Made by a program: the position numbers and the translations under genes. DNA of 64,000 nt from an uncultured Bacillota bacterium (GTDB taxonomy: Bacteria > Bacillota_I > Bacilli_A > RFN20 > CAG-826): positions 170,210 to 234,209 of the forward strand of contig CASFDV010000002.1 in the NCBI GenBank assembly GCA_949293555.1, in the 5' to 3' direction. How positions within the stretch are numbered: the stretch's first letter is position 1; every line of letters starts with the position of its first letter. The notes under the pieces were generated by a model that saw only the letters and a list, made by a program, of their open reading frames with translations, was not told the origin of the DNA and did no database searches. Below are positions 16,099 to 24,687 of the stretch, one piece after another.

Positions 16099-17067
16099 AT
16101 GAGACGCATCGAGTTATCGAGGAAGGCGAGGAACAACGTCAGCGGCTGGCTTTTCATCCTGCCGCTCGTCGTCTACTTCGCCCTCTTCCAGCTCGCGCCG
16201 ATCATCCTGTCCTTCTTCTACTCGATGACCGACTGGAACGGCTATAGCGAGAGCTATACCTTCCTCGGGCTGGAAAACTACATCGAGGTGTTCACGGACC
16301 CCATCCTCTATCCGGACTTCTGGCCCTCGATCGGAACGACGTTCCTCTACGTCCTCTACACCGTCCCTGCCTCCCTTGTCCTCGCCCTCCTCGTCGCCGC
16401 CCTCCTCAACAGCAAGATCAAGGGGGAGCGCTTCTTCAAGACGTGCTTCTACATCCCCTCGGTCACCGCGGGGGTCGCGGTCTCGGCGATGTGGATCTAC
16501 ATGCTCGATCCCTCCTATGGGCTCGTGGGCGCGATCAACCAGGCGTTCGGGACGGACATCAACCTGCTCCACTCGAGCGACACCGCCCTCCCCACCCTCG
16601 CCTTCATGTCGGTGTGGGGCGGGCTCGGCTACAACGTCCTCATCGTCCTTTCGGCGATGAAGAACATCAACCCGCAGCTATACGAGGCGTGCGAGGTCGA
16701 CGGAGGCGGGGCGATCCGGAAGTTCTTCCACGTGACGATCCCCGGCGTCCTCCCGACCCTCTTCTTCCTCCTCATCACCTCGACCATCGGCGGGCTCCAG
16801 GCCTTCGACCAGATGTACCTCATGACCGACGGCGCCTACGGGACGACGACGGTCATGCTCGAGATCTACGGGCTATATAACGACAACAGCGAGGTCGGGA
16901 TGGCCAGCGCGATGAGCTACATCCTCTTCCTCATCATCATGGTGTTCGTCTTCATCCAGTACGCGGTCGTCCCCCAGGGGGACGGCTCCGGCAAGAGAAA
17001 GAAAAGGAGGGCCTATGGCGACACGCTCCGTCTCATGGTCGAGCTTCAGGCGGAAGGGAACAAGTAG
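16099..17067 (+). CDS. Sugar ABC transporter permease, MalF/UgpA type, 322 aa
   Basis: Inner-membrane subunit with six predicted helices; the first is WLFILPLVVYFALFQLAP. The EAA loop that docks the ATPase reads EACEVDGGGAIRKFFHVTIP. Length normal. It starts 4 bases after the binding-protein stop. The 3' end overlaps the next permease start by 53 bases because this protein carries a basic tail (KRKKRRAYGDTLRLMVELQ). Confidence 0.94.
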   Translation: MRRIELSRKARNNVSGWLFILPLVVYFALFQLAPIILSFFYSMTDWNGYSESYTFLGLENYIEVFTDPILYPDFWPSIGTTFLYVLYTVPASLVLALLVAALLNSKIKGERFFKTCFYIPSVTAGVAVSAMWIYMLDPSYGLVGAINQAFGTDINLLHSSDTALPTLAFMSVWGGLGYNVLIVLSAMKNINPQLYEACEVDGGGAIRKFFHVTIPGVLPTLFFLLITSTIGGLQAFDQMYLMTDGAYGTTTVMLEIYGLYNDNSEVGMASAMSYILFLIIMVFVFIQYAVVPQGDGSGKRKKRRAYGDTLRLMVELQAEGNK

Positions 17068-17929
17068 CAGGAAGGACCCGAAGAAGGTCGCGGCGAAAGT
17101 CGCCACCTACCTCATCCTCGGGATCCTCGCCTTCCTCTTCGTCTTCCCCTACATCTGGCTCGTCCTCGCCTCCTTCAAGACGCCCGAGGCGATCTTCCGC
17201 CCCGGCTTCCAGCTCTTCCCGGTCGACGAGAACGGGAACCTCCAGTTCGTGTTCGTGAACTACACGAACGCCCTTGAGTCACTCAACCTCGGGCGCGTGT
17301 TCATGAACACGATGGTGGTGTGCGTCGTCAACACCGCGCTCAACCTCGTCCTGAACGCGATGGCGGGCTACGCCTTCGCGCGGATCGACTTCGCGGGGAG
17401 GAAGTGGCTCTTCCCCTTCGTCCTGGCCGCGATGATGATCCCGGGCGCCATCATGACGATCCCGAACCTGGTCATCTGCCAGGCGCTGGGCACCATCGAC
17501 ACCATCTGGGCGCTCATCCTTCCCTTTGTGATGTCGATCTACAACGTCTTCCTCATGCGCCAGCAGTTCATGGGGCTTTCCAAGGAGCTCGAGGAGGCCG
17601 CCGTGATGGACGGGGCGGGCTCCCTCCGCGTCTTCTTCACCATCTGCCTTCCCCTCGTCAGCCCGATGCTCGTCGTCCTCGGGATCACGACGTTCATGTG
17701 GAACTACAACAACTTCATGTGGACGCTCCTCGCCCTCCCGACCAACAACGAGGTGTGGACCCTCGCCCGCTCGCTCGGGGAGCTCGTCTCCGCCGGCCGG
17801 AGCGACCCGAACCGCTACCCGCAGATGCTTGCCGGCTCCGTCATCACGAGCCTGCCCCTCATCGTCATCTTCTTCGTCCTGCAGAAATACATCCTCCAGG
17901 GGATCTCCCTCGGAGGCGTTAAGGAGTAA
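17015..17929 (+). CDS. Sugar ABC transporter permease, MalG/UgpE type, 304 aa
   Basis: Second permease. LILGILAFLFVFPYIWLVLA is the first helix; EAAVMDGAGSLRVFFTICLP the EAA loop; it ends YILQGISLGGVKE, the family ending. ATG 17015 is preceded by AAAAGGAGGG inside the previous gene, which supports the 53-base overlap as real rather than a wrong start; no later Met precedes the first helix. It pairs with the 16099 permease to form the channel. Confidence 0.93.
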   Translation: MATRSVSWSSFRRKGTSSRKDPKKVAAKVATYLILGILAFLFVFPYIWLVLASFKTPEAIFRPGFQLFPVDENGNLQFVFVNYTNALESLNLGRVFMNTMVVCVVNTALNLVLNAMAGYAFARIDFAGRKWLFPFVLAAMMIPGAIMTIPNLVICQALGTIDTIWALILPFVMSIYNVFLMRQQFMGLSKELEEAAVMDGAGSLRVFFTICLPLVSPMLVVLGITTFMWNYNNFMWTLLALPTNNEVWTLARSLGELVSAGRSDPNRYPQMLAGSVITSLPLIVIFFVLQKYILQGISLGGVKE

Positions 17930-17933
17930 TCCC

Positions 17934-20438
17934 ATGCAAAAGAAACTTCTTCTTCCCATCCTCGCCCTCGCTCTCGCGCTTCCTCTCGCCTCCTGCGGGG
18001 ACGGGGAAGGCAAGGAAAGCGGGTCCGCCTCGGTCTCCGAGGAGGAAGGCTACACGATCGCGCAGGTCTACGAGACCACCGGCAGCCGGAGCCGCCTCTT
18101 CCAGCGGACGAGCGACATCGAGCTTACGCCCTACGAGTACCTCGGCCATAGCGAGGTCGTCGTCGGGGACGAGTCCATCGCCCCCTACCACGGGAACGGC
18201 GGCGCCCTCACCCATTCCAGCGCCTACCTCCTGAGCCAGCTCGACGAGGAGCTCCGCCACGAGATCCTCGAGTCGCTCTACGGGGAGTCGGGAGCCCACT
18301 TCTCCCTCGTCCGCGTCCCCTGGGGGACGAGCGACTACACGCTCTCGGAGGAAGACTTCTACACCTTCGACGACGTGGACGGGGCGAAGGACTACACCCT
18401 CGAGCACTTCTCGATCGCGAAGGACGAGCGCTTCCTCATCCCTGTCCTCCGCGAGATCGTCGAGATCAACCCCGACGTCGAGATCATCGCCGCCCCCTGG
18501 AGCGCCCCCGCGTGGATGAAGACCTCGGGGAACCTCGTGGGCGGGCGGCTCATCGGCTCGGACAACCAGGAGCTCGAGAATCCCAGCAACGAGGAGAAGG
18601 CCTACGCCCACTACCTCTTCAAGGCCGTCGAGGCCTACGCGGAGGCCGGGGTGCCGGTCGACTACCTTTCCATCGTCAACGAGCCCCTCGTCGGCTTCGT
18701 CCAGTACCCCTGCATGATGATGGACAGCGCCCAGCAGTACCGGGTCGCCAAGCTTCTCGGGGAATACCTCTCCGAAAGCGACTACGAGGCGAAGATCCTC
18801 GGCTACGACCATAACGTCGGGAGCGCCCTCGACCTGACCTTCGACAGCTACGCCGCCGTCCTCGCCGACGGGGACGCCCTCTCCGGGGCGCTCGGAGGCT
18901 TCGCCGTCCACTGCTACGACGGCAACTGGCCCAACGTCTACGGGGACTTCATCTACGAGACCAAGCAGAACGCCACCTATGGGGAATATCCCGTCTTCGT
19001 CACCGAGGTCACCGAGAGCTCGAGCTCCGTCGACTTCGCCCAGAACCTCAGCTGGTCGGCGGATAACGTCGCGATCGGCCCCGCGGGGCAGGGCTACTCC
19101 GGCTCCACCTACTGGAACCTCGTCCTCGACCCCAACGGGAAGCCCGTGAAGGGGAATAGCGCGACCTGCTACGGCATCATCACCCTTAATCCCGACGGCT
19201 CCTATTCCTTCAGCGCCTCCTACTACGCGATGCTCCACCTCTCCAAGTTCTCGCACATCGAGGACGGGGAGATGCCCCAGTGGGTGAGCTCCGAGAGCAC
19301 GAACTTCGGCACCATCGTCACTGCGGCGATGAAGAACCAGGACGGGACGACGACCGTCGCCATCGTCAACACCTCCGACAGGGTCGAGGAGGCCGTCGAC
19401 GTCGTCGTCGGGGACAAGATGGCGAGCGTCACGGTTCAGCCCCAGTCGGTCACGACCCTCCTCCTCACCGACGGGGAGGGCGAGCCCTACGAGGCGATCG
19501 AGCCCGACGGGGTGACCCTCACCCAGACTTCCTACGGCGTCTTCGACGTCGAGATCGAGACGGCGGCGGGGGAGGGAGTGAGCTTCCACCTCGCCGAGGG
19601 AATGATGGCCGACGAGGAGGACCCTCTCCTCGATCTGGCCTATGAGGACGGCGTCTACAAGGGCGTCCTCGAGGCGATGCCCGGGGAGCACGCCCTCCAC
19701 ATGGTGAAGGGGGACGTCGAAGGCGACCTTTCCATCACCATCCCGCGCGCCAACCCCTCGATCGTCGAGATGGAGGGCGGCTACATCCAGACGAACTTCA
19801 CCCTCGACACCGGCATGAGCTGGTCCTCCTTCTGCGATCCCTACGGGAAGGAAGTCTGGCGGAGCAGCGAGCCCGTCTTCGACGAGAGGGCCGAGAAGGT
19901 GAACCTCACCGCGGATGGGGAGGACGATCCCATCTACATCACGACGAACGAGTACATCGACAAGACCCCGGACGAGGAGAAGCCCTACTACTTCATCCGC
20001 CTCATCGGGAAGAACGGCCTCGTCGACTACCGGAGCGCGGCCATCCGCTTCCGCGAGGACTTCTTCGAGGTGGCGGAGGACAAGATCGAGCTCCTCATGG
20101 TCGAGGGAGTGCCGACGTTCCGCTACGAGGGGAAGGTGACCTCGGAGCTTGGACTCGGGAGCGCCATCTACGTGAAGGACATCAACAACGAGGAGCACGT
20201 CTCCTCCGAGGCGATCGACCTCGGGGAGAACAGGATCCGCATCGACTTCGACCTTCGGGTCCTCGAGAAGCGGGGCACCTGGTACGACCTCTTCCTCCTC
20301 GGGCCCGGCGGGAGCGCCTCCTTCGAGTTCACGACGGACGACGCTCCTGACTATTCGGCCACCATCGAAAGCGAAGGCGTCCAGTACAAGTTCGAGAACT
20401 GGGAGGGCGTTGTGAAGATCAACGCGATCGCCCTATGA
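17934..20438 (+). CDS. Lipoprotein GH30 glycosidase with C-terminal beta domains, 834 aa
   Basis: Secreted, lipid-anchored glycoside hydrolase of family 30 (clan A, retaining). Signal peptide with lipobox LASC. Catalytic TIM barrel: HGNGGALTHSSAYLLSQL, AAPWSAPAWMKTSGNL, the acid/base motif SIVNEPLVGF with Glu250, HCYDGNWPN, and the nucleophile VFVTEVTES with Glu358; then SGSTYWNLVLDPNGKPV and the GH30 beta-sandwich ending SVTTLLLTD near residue 520. About 300 further residues form beta-rich modules of unknown role. GH30 members cleave beta-1,6- or beta-1,3-glucan, glucosylceramide or xylan; the subfamily 1-like motifs favour a beta-glucosidic or beta-xylosidic substrate. It starts 4 bases after the permease stop. 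Confidence 0.9.
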   Translation: MQKKLLLPILALALALPLASCGDGEGKESGSASVSEEEGYTIAQVYETTGSRSRLFQRTSDIELTPYEYLGHSEVVVGDESIAPYHGNGGALTHSSAYLLSQLDEELRHEILESLYGESGAHFSLVRVPWGTSDYTLSEEDFYTFDDVDGAKDYTLEHFSIAKDERFLIPVLREIVEINPDVEIIAAPWSAPAWMKTSGNLVGGRLIGSDNQELENPSNEEKAYAHYLFKAVEAYAEAGVPVDYLSIVNEPLVGFVQYPCMMMDSAQQYRVAKLLGEYLSESDYEAKILGYDHNVGSALDLTFDSYAAVLADGDALSGALGGFAVHCYDGNWPNVYGDFIYETKQNATYGEYPVFVTEVTESSSSVDFAQNLSWSADNVAIGPAGQGYSGSTYWNLVLDPNGKPVKGNSATCYGIITLNPDGSYSFSASYYAMLHLSKFSHIEDGEMPQWVSSESTNFGTIVTAAMKNQDGTTTVAIVNTSDRVEEAVDVVVGDKMASVTVQPQSVTTLLLTDGEGEPYEAIEPDGVTLTQTSYGVFDVEIETAAGEGVSFHLAEGMMADEEDPLLDLAYEDGVYKGVLEAMPGEHALHMVKGDVEGDLSITIPRANPSIVEMEGGYIQTNFTLDTGMSWSSFCDPYGKEVWRSSEPVFDERAEKVNLTADGEDDPIYITTNEYIDKTPDEEKPYYFIRLIGKNGLVDYRSAAIRFREDFFEVAEDKIELLMVEGVPTFRYEGKVTSELGLGSAIYVKDINNEEHVSSEAIDLGENRIRIDFDLRVLEKRGTWYDLFLLGPGGSASFEFTTDDAPDYSATIESEGVQYKFENWEGVVKINAIAL

Positions 20439-21793
20439 TCCGCCGCTACCGTACCACGAGGAGGAGCCAGGAGAGGGTGAGCGAGCTCCCGCCCCTCTCC
20501 TTCGACGAGACCCTTTCGCTCGACGCCCGCCTCATCTACGTCGATCCCAGCGAGGAAGGGCCTTCCTTCCTTGGGTTCGGGGGCGCCCTCACCAGGGCTT
20601 CCCAGGAGCTCCTCCACGAGATGGGCGAGGGGACGAGGAAGGAGGCGTTCTCCCTTCTCTTCGGGAAGGAGGGGCTCAACTACTCCCTCCTCCGCCTCAC
20701 CATCTCCTCGACGGACTTCGGGTCCTCTTGCTACGACTACCTCGGGGCAGGGCACGACCTCTCCTCCTTCTCCTTCGAGGAAGAGGAGAAGTCGCTCCTC
20801 CCTCTCCTCCGGGAGATCGCGCCCATGAGGAACGACTGGATCCGCATGGCCACCTCCTGGGCCCCGCCTGCCTACATGAAGGAGAACGGGGACCGCTGCT
20901 ACGGCGGCCATCTCCGGAAGGAATGCTACGGGGACTACGGGGAATATCTCGCCCTCTACCTCGACTCCATGAGGAAGAACGGCTTCCCGATCGACTGGAT
21001 GAGCGTCCAGAACGAGCCGGAGGCCATCCAGCTCTGGGAGTCGATGGAGGTCACCGCCGAGGAGGAGGGGGAGATCATCCTCAAGGGCATCCTTCCCGCC
21101 CTCAGGAGGCATGGGCTCGACACGAAGATCATCATCTGGGACCACAACAAGGACGAGATGGTGAGGCGGGCGAACGTCACCCTCTCCGCGAAGGAGGTCG
21201 ACGCTGCCGTCTGGGGGATCGGCTACCACTGGTACGTCTCCCATAACTTCGGGAACGTCGATCTCACGAAGCGGCTCCATCCGGGGAAGCACCTCATCTT
21301 CACCGAGGGCTGCGTCGAGCTCGCGAACATCGCCTACGGGGCGGAAGGGACCGGCTCCCCCGACCTCTGGGAGCACGCCTGGCGCTACGGGAAGAACATC
21401 ATCGAGTGCCTGCGCCGCGGGACCGAGGCCTACATCGACTGGAACCTCGTCCTCGACGAGAAGGGCGGCCCCACCTGGGTCGAAAACTACTGCGAAGCCC
21501 CCCTGATCTATGACCGCCAGGGGAAAAAGCTCTGCAAGAACCCCTCCTATTACTACATATCGCAGTTCTCCCGGTTCCTCGAGAGGGGCGCCAGGATGTG
21601 CTATAGCCAGAGCGACTTCGAGGAAGGCGTGGACACCCTCGCCTTCAAGAACCCCGGGGGAGAGATCCTCCTCTTCGTCCTCAACCGCGGATGGAACAAG
21701 TCCGCGACCCTCCTCCTCGGCGGGAAGAAGGCCCTCGTCTCCCTTCCGTCCGATTCCCTCACCACGTTCATCATCGAAGAGAAAGGAGTTTGA
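20435..21793 (+). CDS. Cytosolic GH30 glycosidase, 452 aa
   Basis: Second GH30 enzyme, without signal peptide, so probably acting on imported oligosaccharide. GFGGALTRASQELL, MATSWAPPAYMKENG, the acid/base VQNEPEAI with Glu194, GYHWYVSHNF, the nucleophile IFTEGCVE with Glu291, YIDWNLVLDEKGGPTW and a beta-sandwich ending PSDSLTTFII. Length (about 450 aa) is that of a bare GH30_1 catalytic unit plus its side domain. The start ATGA overlaps the stop of the lipoprotein GH30. The pairing of an outside and an inside enzyme of one family suggests stepwise breakdown of one glycan. Confidence 0.92.
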   Translation: MIRRYRTTRRSQERVSELPPLSFDETLSLDARLIYVDPSEEGPSFLGFGGALTRASQELLHEMGEGTRKEAFSLLFGKEGLNYSLLRLTISSTDFGSSCYDYLGAGHDLSSFSFEEEEKSLLPLLREIAPMRNDWIRMATSWAPPAYMKENGDRCYGGHLRKECYGDYGEYLALYLDSMRKNGFPIDWMSVQNEPEAIQLWESMEVTAEEEGEIILKGILPALRRHGLDTKIIIWDHNKDEMVRRANVTLSAKEVDAAVWGIGYHWYVSHNFGNVDLTKRLHPGKHLIFTEGCVELANIAYGAEGTGSPDLWEHAWRYGKNIIECLRRGTEAYIDWNLVLDEKGGPTWVENYCEAPLIYDRQGKKLCKNPSYYYISQFSRFLERGARMCYSQSDFEEGVDTLAFKNPGGEILLFVLNRGWNKSATLLLGGKKALVSLPSDSLTTFIIEEKGV

Positions 21794-21795
21794 CC

Positions 21796-24687
21796 ATGAT
21801 GAAGCGATTCCTGCCACTTCTCCTGGGGCTCGCCCTCTCGGCCCCCCTCATCGGGGATTTCACCCCCCCACTCACGGCGAAGGCCGCTGACGCGCCTTCG
21901 GAAGGAACGGTTCTCCATTCCTTCGCCTACGACGCGCAGAACATTCACGCGAAATACATCCAGGACCAGGTGCCTGCCAACATCACGGAGGAATACAGGG
22001 ACACTGTAGCAACGAATTATCAGCAAGATACGGTCCCCGACCTCTACCACAATAACGCGAGCTACACCCGCATTGTTGTCGATGCGCCGGCGGCAGGCGA
22101 CTACATCTTTGATGTCAGCACCTACGATGCCAACGCGAAACTGTCTGTCTGGGTCTATGTCAACTCTTATGGAAATAAGACGTCGACATCGCTTTCCGGG
22201 GCTGGGTGGTGGATTAAAGACAAGCTTGAGTATAGCCCTCTGACGGTAACGCTTGAGGAGGGGGTCAACGTTATTGTTCTTCAGTGGAACCACTGGGGAA
22301 ACCTCGTGACGTTCGCCTTGGACGATCGTCTGACACTCAAGGACTTCGGATCCACGGAGGAAGGCGTCTACAACCAGGCGGACTTCGCATGGAACTGCGT
22401 CTGGGTGGAAAATCCTCAGGAAACCCTGTGGAACCCGGACCTTTACCCGGAATTCACCTACATCAAGCAGGACGGGAGCGCGGAGTATGAAGGCGCCGCG
22501 GAACTGATCTTCACGCCTGCTTCCGACAGCCGCTCCCTCGATCTTGAGGTCCAGGTTGACGTCTCCGCGGGGCTTGAATCGAGCCTTGCCTTCGCGATCG
22601 ACGGCGGCACCCGCCAGACCTACGTTTTCCAGACTCCCGAGGTCGGGACGGAGGCCACCATCCACCTTCCTTCCTGGTTCCTCGAGGACCTCGGCTATGA
22701 GCCGGGCCGTGAGAACGACCTTCGCATCACCCAGACGGACGGCACCCAGCAGATTCGCGTGCTTGGGCTTTCCGAGTCCACGGTCGTTGATGTTCGGCCG
22801 GGCGAAACGACTGACCGCGTCATCTCAGGCGACGAGCTGAAGTCCTCCGTCCTCGTCAAGGGCCGCTCCCTTGAGATCGAGGAGGGCATCGCCCTCGACT
22901 GGTCTGGCTCCGGCATCGCTTTCGACGTCACCGGCGGCGGCGACGTCCGCGCTTCCTTCAACGCCCTCAGCAACACGATGAACACCCGCTTCGCCGTCGA
23001 GATCGACGGGGAGTTCACCGGCTACGCCGCCCCGACGGAGAATGCCCTCCTTGCCACCGGGCTCAGCGAGGAAACCCACCGCATCGAGCTTACCAAGACG
23101 AGCGAGGCGAACGGCGGACTCACAAACCTTCTCTCCATTACCGTCAGCGAAGGAGCGACCATCGCCCCAGCGCCAGAGAAGGACACGAAGATGCTCTTCC
23201 TCGGCGGCTCCATCATCTGCGGCAACCAGATGGACGAGAACGGGGACGAGGACCAGTACCAGGCCTTCGCCAACTTGCTGGCCAAGGCGTGGGACGCCGA
23301 CTACCAGGTCGTCGCCGCCTCTGGGCGCGGCCTCATCCAGGGCACCCTCGGGGAGTCCGGCTGGGCCGCGGACAACACCAAGCAGATCAGCCACATCTGG
23401 ACCAAGACTTCCTATTTCCGCGACAGTGAGGCGGAATATGCCGTCGATTCCTACGTCCCGGACGCGATCGTCCTGAACGTCGGGAACAATGACATCGGCC
23501 AGTGCGAGAAGTTCGGGAACACCGAGGATGACGTCGCCGCCGAGTGCGCGAAGTTCATCGAGGAAACTCTCCTGGTGAAGTATCCCAACGCCAAGGTCAT
23601 CTTCGCCTGGGGCATCGGCACCACCCATAGCGACACCGCGACCGCCGCCTTCCAGTCCGCGATCGAGGGGATCGAGAACCCCAACGTCGCCTTCGCGAAC
23701 TTCGACCCGCAGATCCAGGGCCAGGGCGGCCACCCCTCCTATTACCAGCACGACTACATCGCCTCCGTCATCTCCGAGACGCTTGCCGAGATGACTTCCG
23801 AGGAAGATCCCTACGTCCGGAAGTACGACTGGCAAAGCCAGGAGTTCGAGGACGCGACGATCAAGAACTCCCCGAACGCCAAGCTTCACGTCTATCCGGA
23901 GACCAAGGGACAGAACTGGTCCGGGAACGCCTACTACGGCGATCTCTCCAACTTCAGCGGCACCATCGACGAGATCCTTCCGGACGGAAGCAACGTCGGG
24001 CACGCCGAGTTCACCTTCACCGTCGAAAAGGACGGGCTCTACAACCTGCAGCTTGGCTACGCGACCAGCGCGACTGTCGACATCGCTTATAACGCCGACG
24101 GAGGAGACTTCCTCCTGGCCGAAGGACTGGGCACCGGCGACTGGTGCGGCGGACACGGGCATTACGCGAACCTCCCCATCGTCCTCACCGCCGGCGCCCA
24201 TGTCATCCGCGTCACCGCGCCCATCGGCGACGGCTGGGCGAACTACGACTACCTGAATCTCCTCTACGTCGCTGAAAGCGAGGTCGTCGCCGAGGCCGAT
24301 GCCTGGGCGGAGAACTTCATGAGCACGACGGGCCCCCTCTGCGAGGGCGTCACCCTCGGAAGCATCGCTTCTTTCCCGGAGGACGCCTGGACGGAGCTCG
24401 CCGATTCCTACGCGGCTCTCTCCGACGAGGCGAAGAACCTCCTCGTGGGCGCGCCCGACTACGAGGACATGAGGGCCCGCTACGGCCAGATCCAGCCCAA
24501 GTACGGCTACGAGGACTTCCTCAAGACCCCGCTCGGGCATGAGGTCGAGAAGGCGGCTTTCTACGCCCCCATGGACGCGAATCCCTTCGTGGAGGACATG
24601 CTCTGGTGGATCCTTCCCGCCGCTCTCGTCGCCCTCGCCCTCATCGGCGGAAGCGCCTACTACGCCAAGAAGAGGAGGGCCCGCTAA
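21796..24687 (+). CDS. Membrane-anchored CE2-like SGNH acetylesterase, 963 aa
   Basis: Signal peptide (MMKRFLPLLLGLALSAPL), then two beta modules (residues about 35-350), a CE2 jelly-roll (from ELKSSVLVKGRSLEIEEG) and an SGNH hydrolase: block I FLGGSIICGNQM with Ser472, block II AASGRGLI, block III VLNVGNNDIG, block V GQGGHPSYYQHD with His646. The Asp of the usual D-x-x-H is Gln here, which fits the Ser-His dyad described for part of CE2. A CBM6/35-like module follows (GTGDWCGGHGHYANLP), then a helical linker and a C-terminal helix WWILPAALVALALIGGSAYY with a KKRRAR stop-transfer. Likely removes O-acetyl groups from the glycan at the cell surface. RBS GAAAGGAG. Confidence 0.85.
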   Translation: MMKRFLPLLLGLALSAPLIGDFTPPLTAKAADAPSEGTVLHSFAYDAQNIHAKYIQDQVPANITEEYRDTVATNYQQDTVPDLYHNNASYTRIVVDAPAAGDYIFDVSTYDANAKLSVWVYVNSYGNKTSTSLSGAGWWIKDKLEYSPLTVTLEEGVNVIVLQWNHWGNLVTFALDDRLTLKDFGSTEEGVYNQADFAWNCVWVENPQETLWNPDLYPEFTYIKQDGSAEYEGAAELIFTPASDSRSLDLEVQVDVSAGLESSLAFAIDGGTRQTYVFQTPEVGTEATIHLPSWFLEDLGYEPGRENDLRITQTDGTQQIRVLGLSESTVVDVRPGETTDRVISGDELKSSVLVKGRSLEIEEGIALDWSGSGIAFDVTGGGDVRASFNALSNTMNTRFAVEIDGEFTGYAAPTENALLATGLSEETHRIELTKTSEANGGLTNLLSITVSEGATIAPAPEKDTKMLFLGGSIICGNQMDENGDEDQYQAFANLLAKAWDADYQVVAASGRGLIQGTLGESGWAADNTKQISHIWTKTSYFRDSEAEYAVDSYVPDAIVLNVGNNDIGQCEKFGNTEDDVAAECAKFIEETLLVKYPNAKVIFAWGIGTTHSDTATAAFQSAIEGIENPNVAFANFDPQIQGQGGHPSYYQHDYIASVISETLAEMTSEEDPYVRKYDWQSQEFEDATIKNSPNAKLHVYPETKGQNWSGNAYYGDLSNFSGTIDEILPDGSNVGHAEFTFTVEKDGLYNLQLGYATSATVDIAYNADGGDFLLAEGLGTGDWCGGHGHYANLPIVLTAGAHVIRVTAPIGDGWANYDYLNLLYVAESEVVAEADAWAENFMSTTGPLCEGVTLGSIASFPEDAWTELADSYAALSDEAKNLLVGAPDYEDMRARYGQIQPKYGYEDFLKTPLGHEVEKAAFYAPMDANPFVEDMLWWILPAALVALALIGGSAYYAKKRRAR

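Noticed and set aside
17919-20198. A 759-codon open frame on the minus strand opposite the GH30 gene, and similar long antisense frames opposite many genes (for example 3212-4612, 29109-31361, 52141-55674)
   Set aside because: High GC at third positions makes antisense frames open. Their products are Val/Asp/Gly/Leu/Arg-rich with no domain, while the plus-strand genes have clear catalytic motifs.
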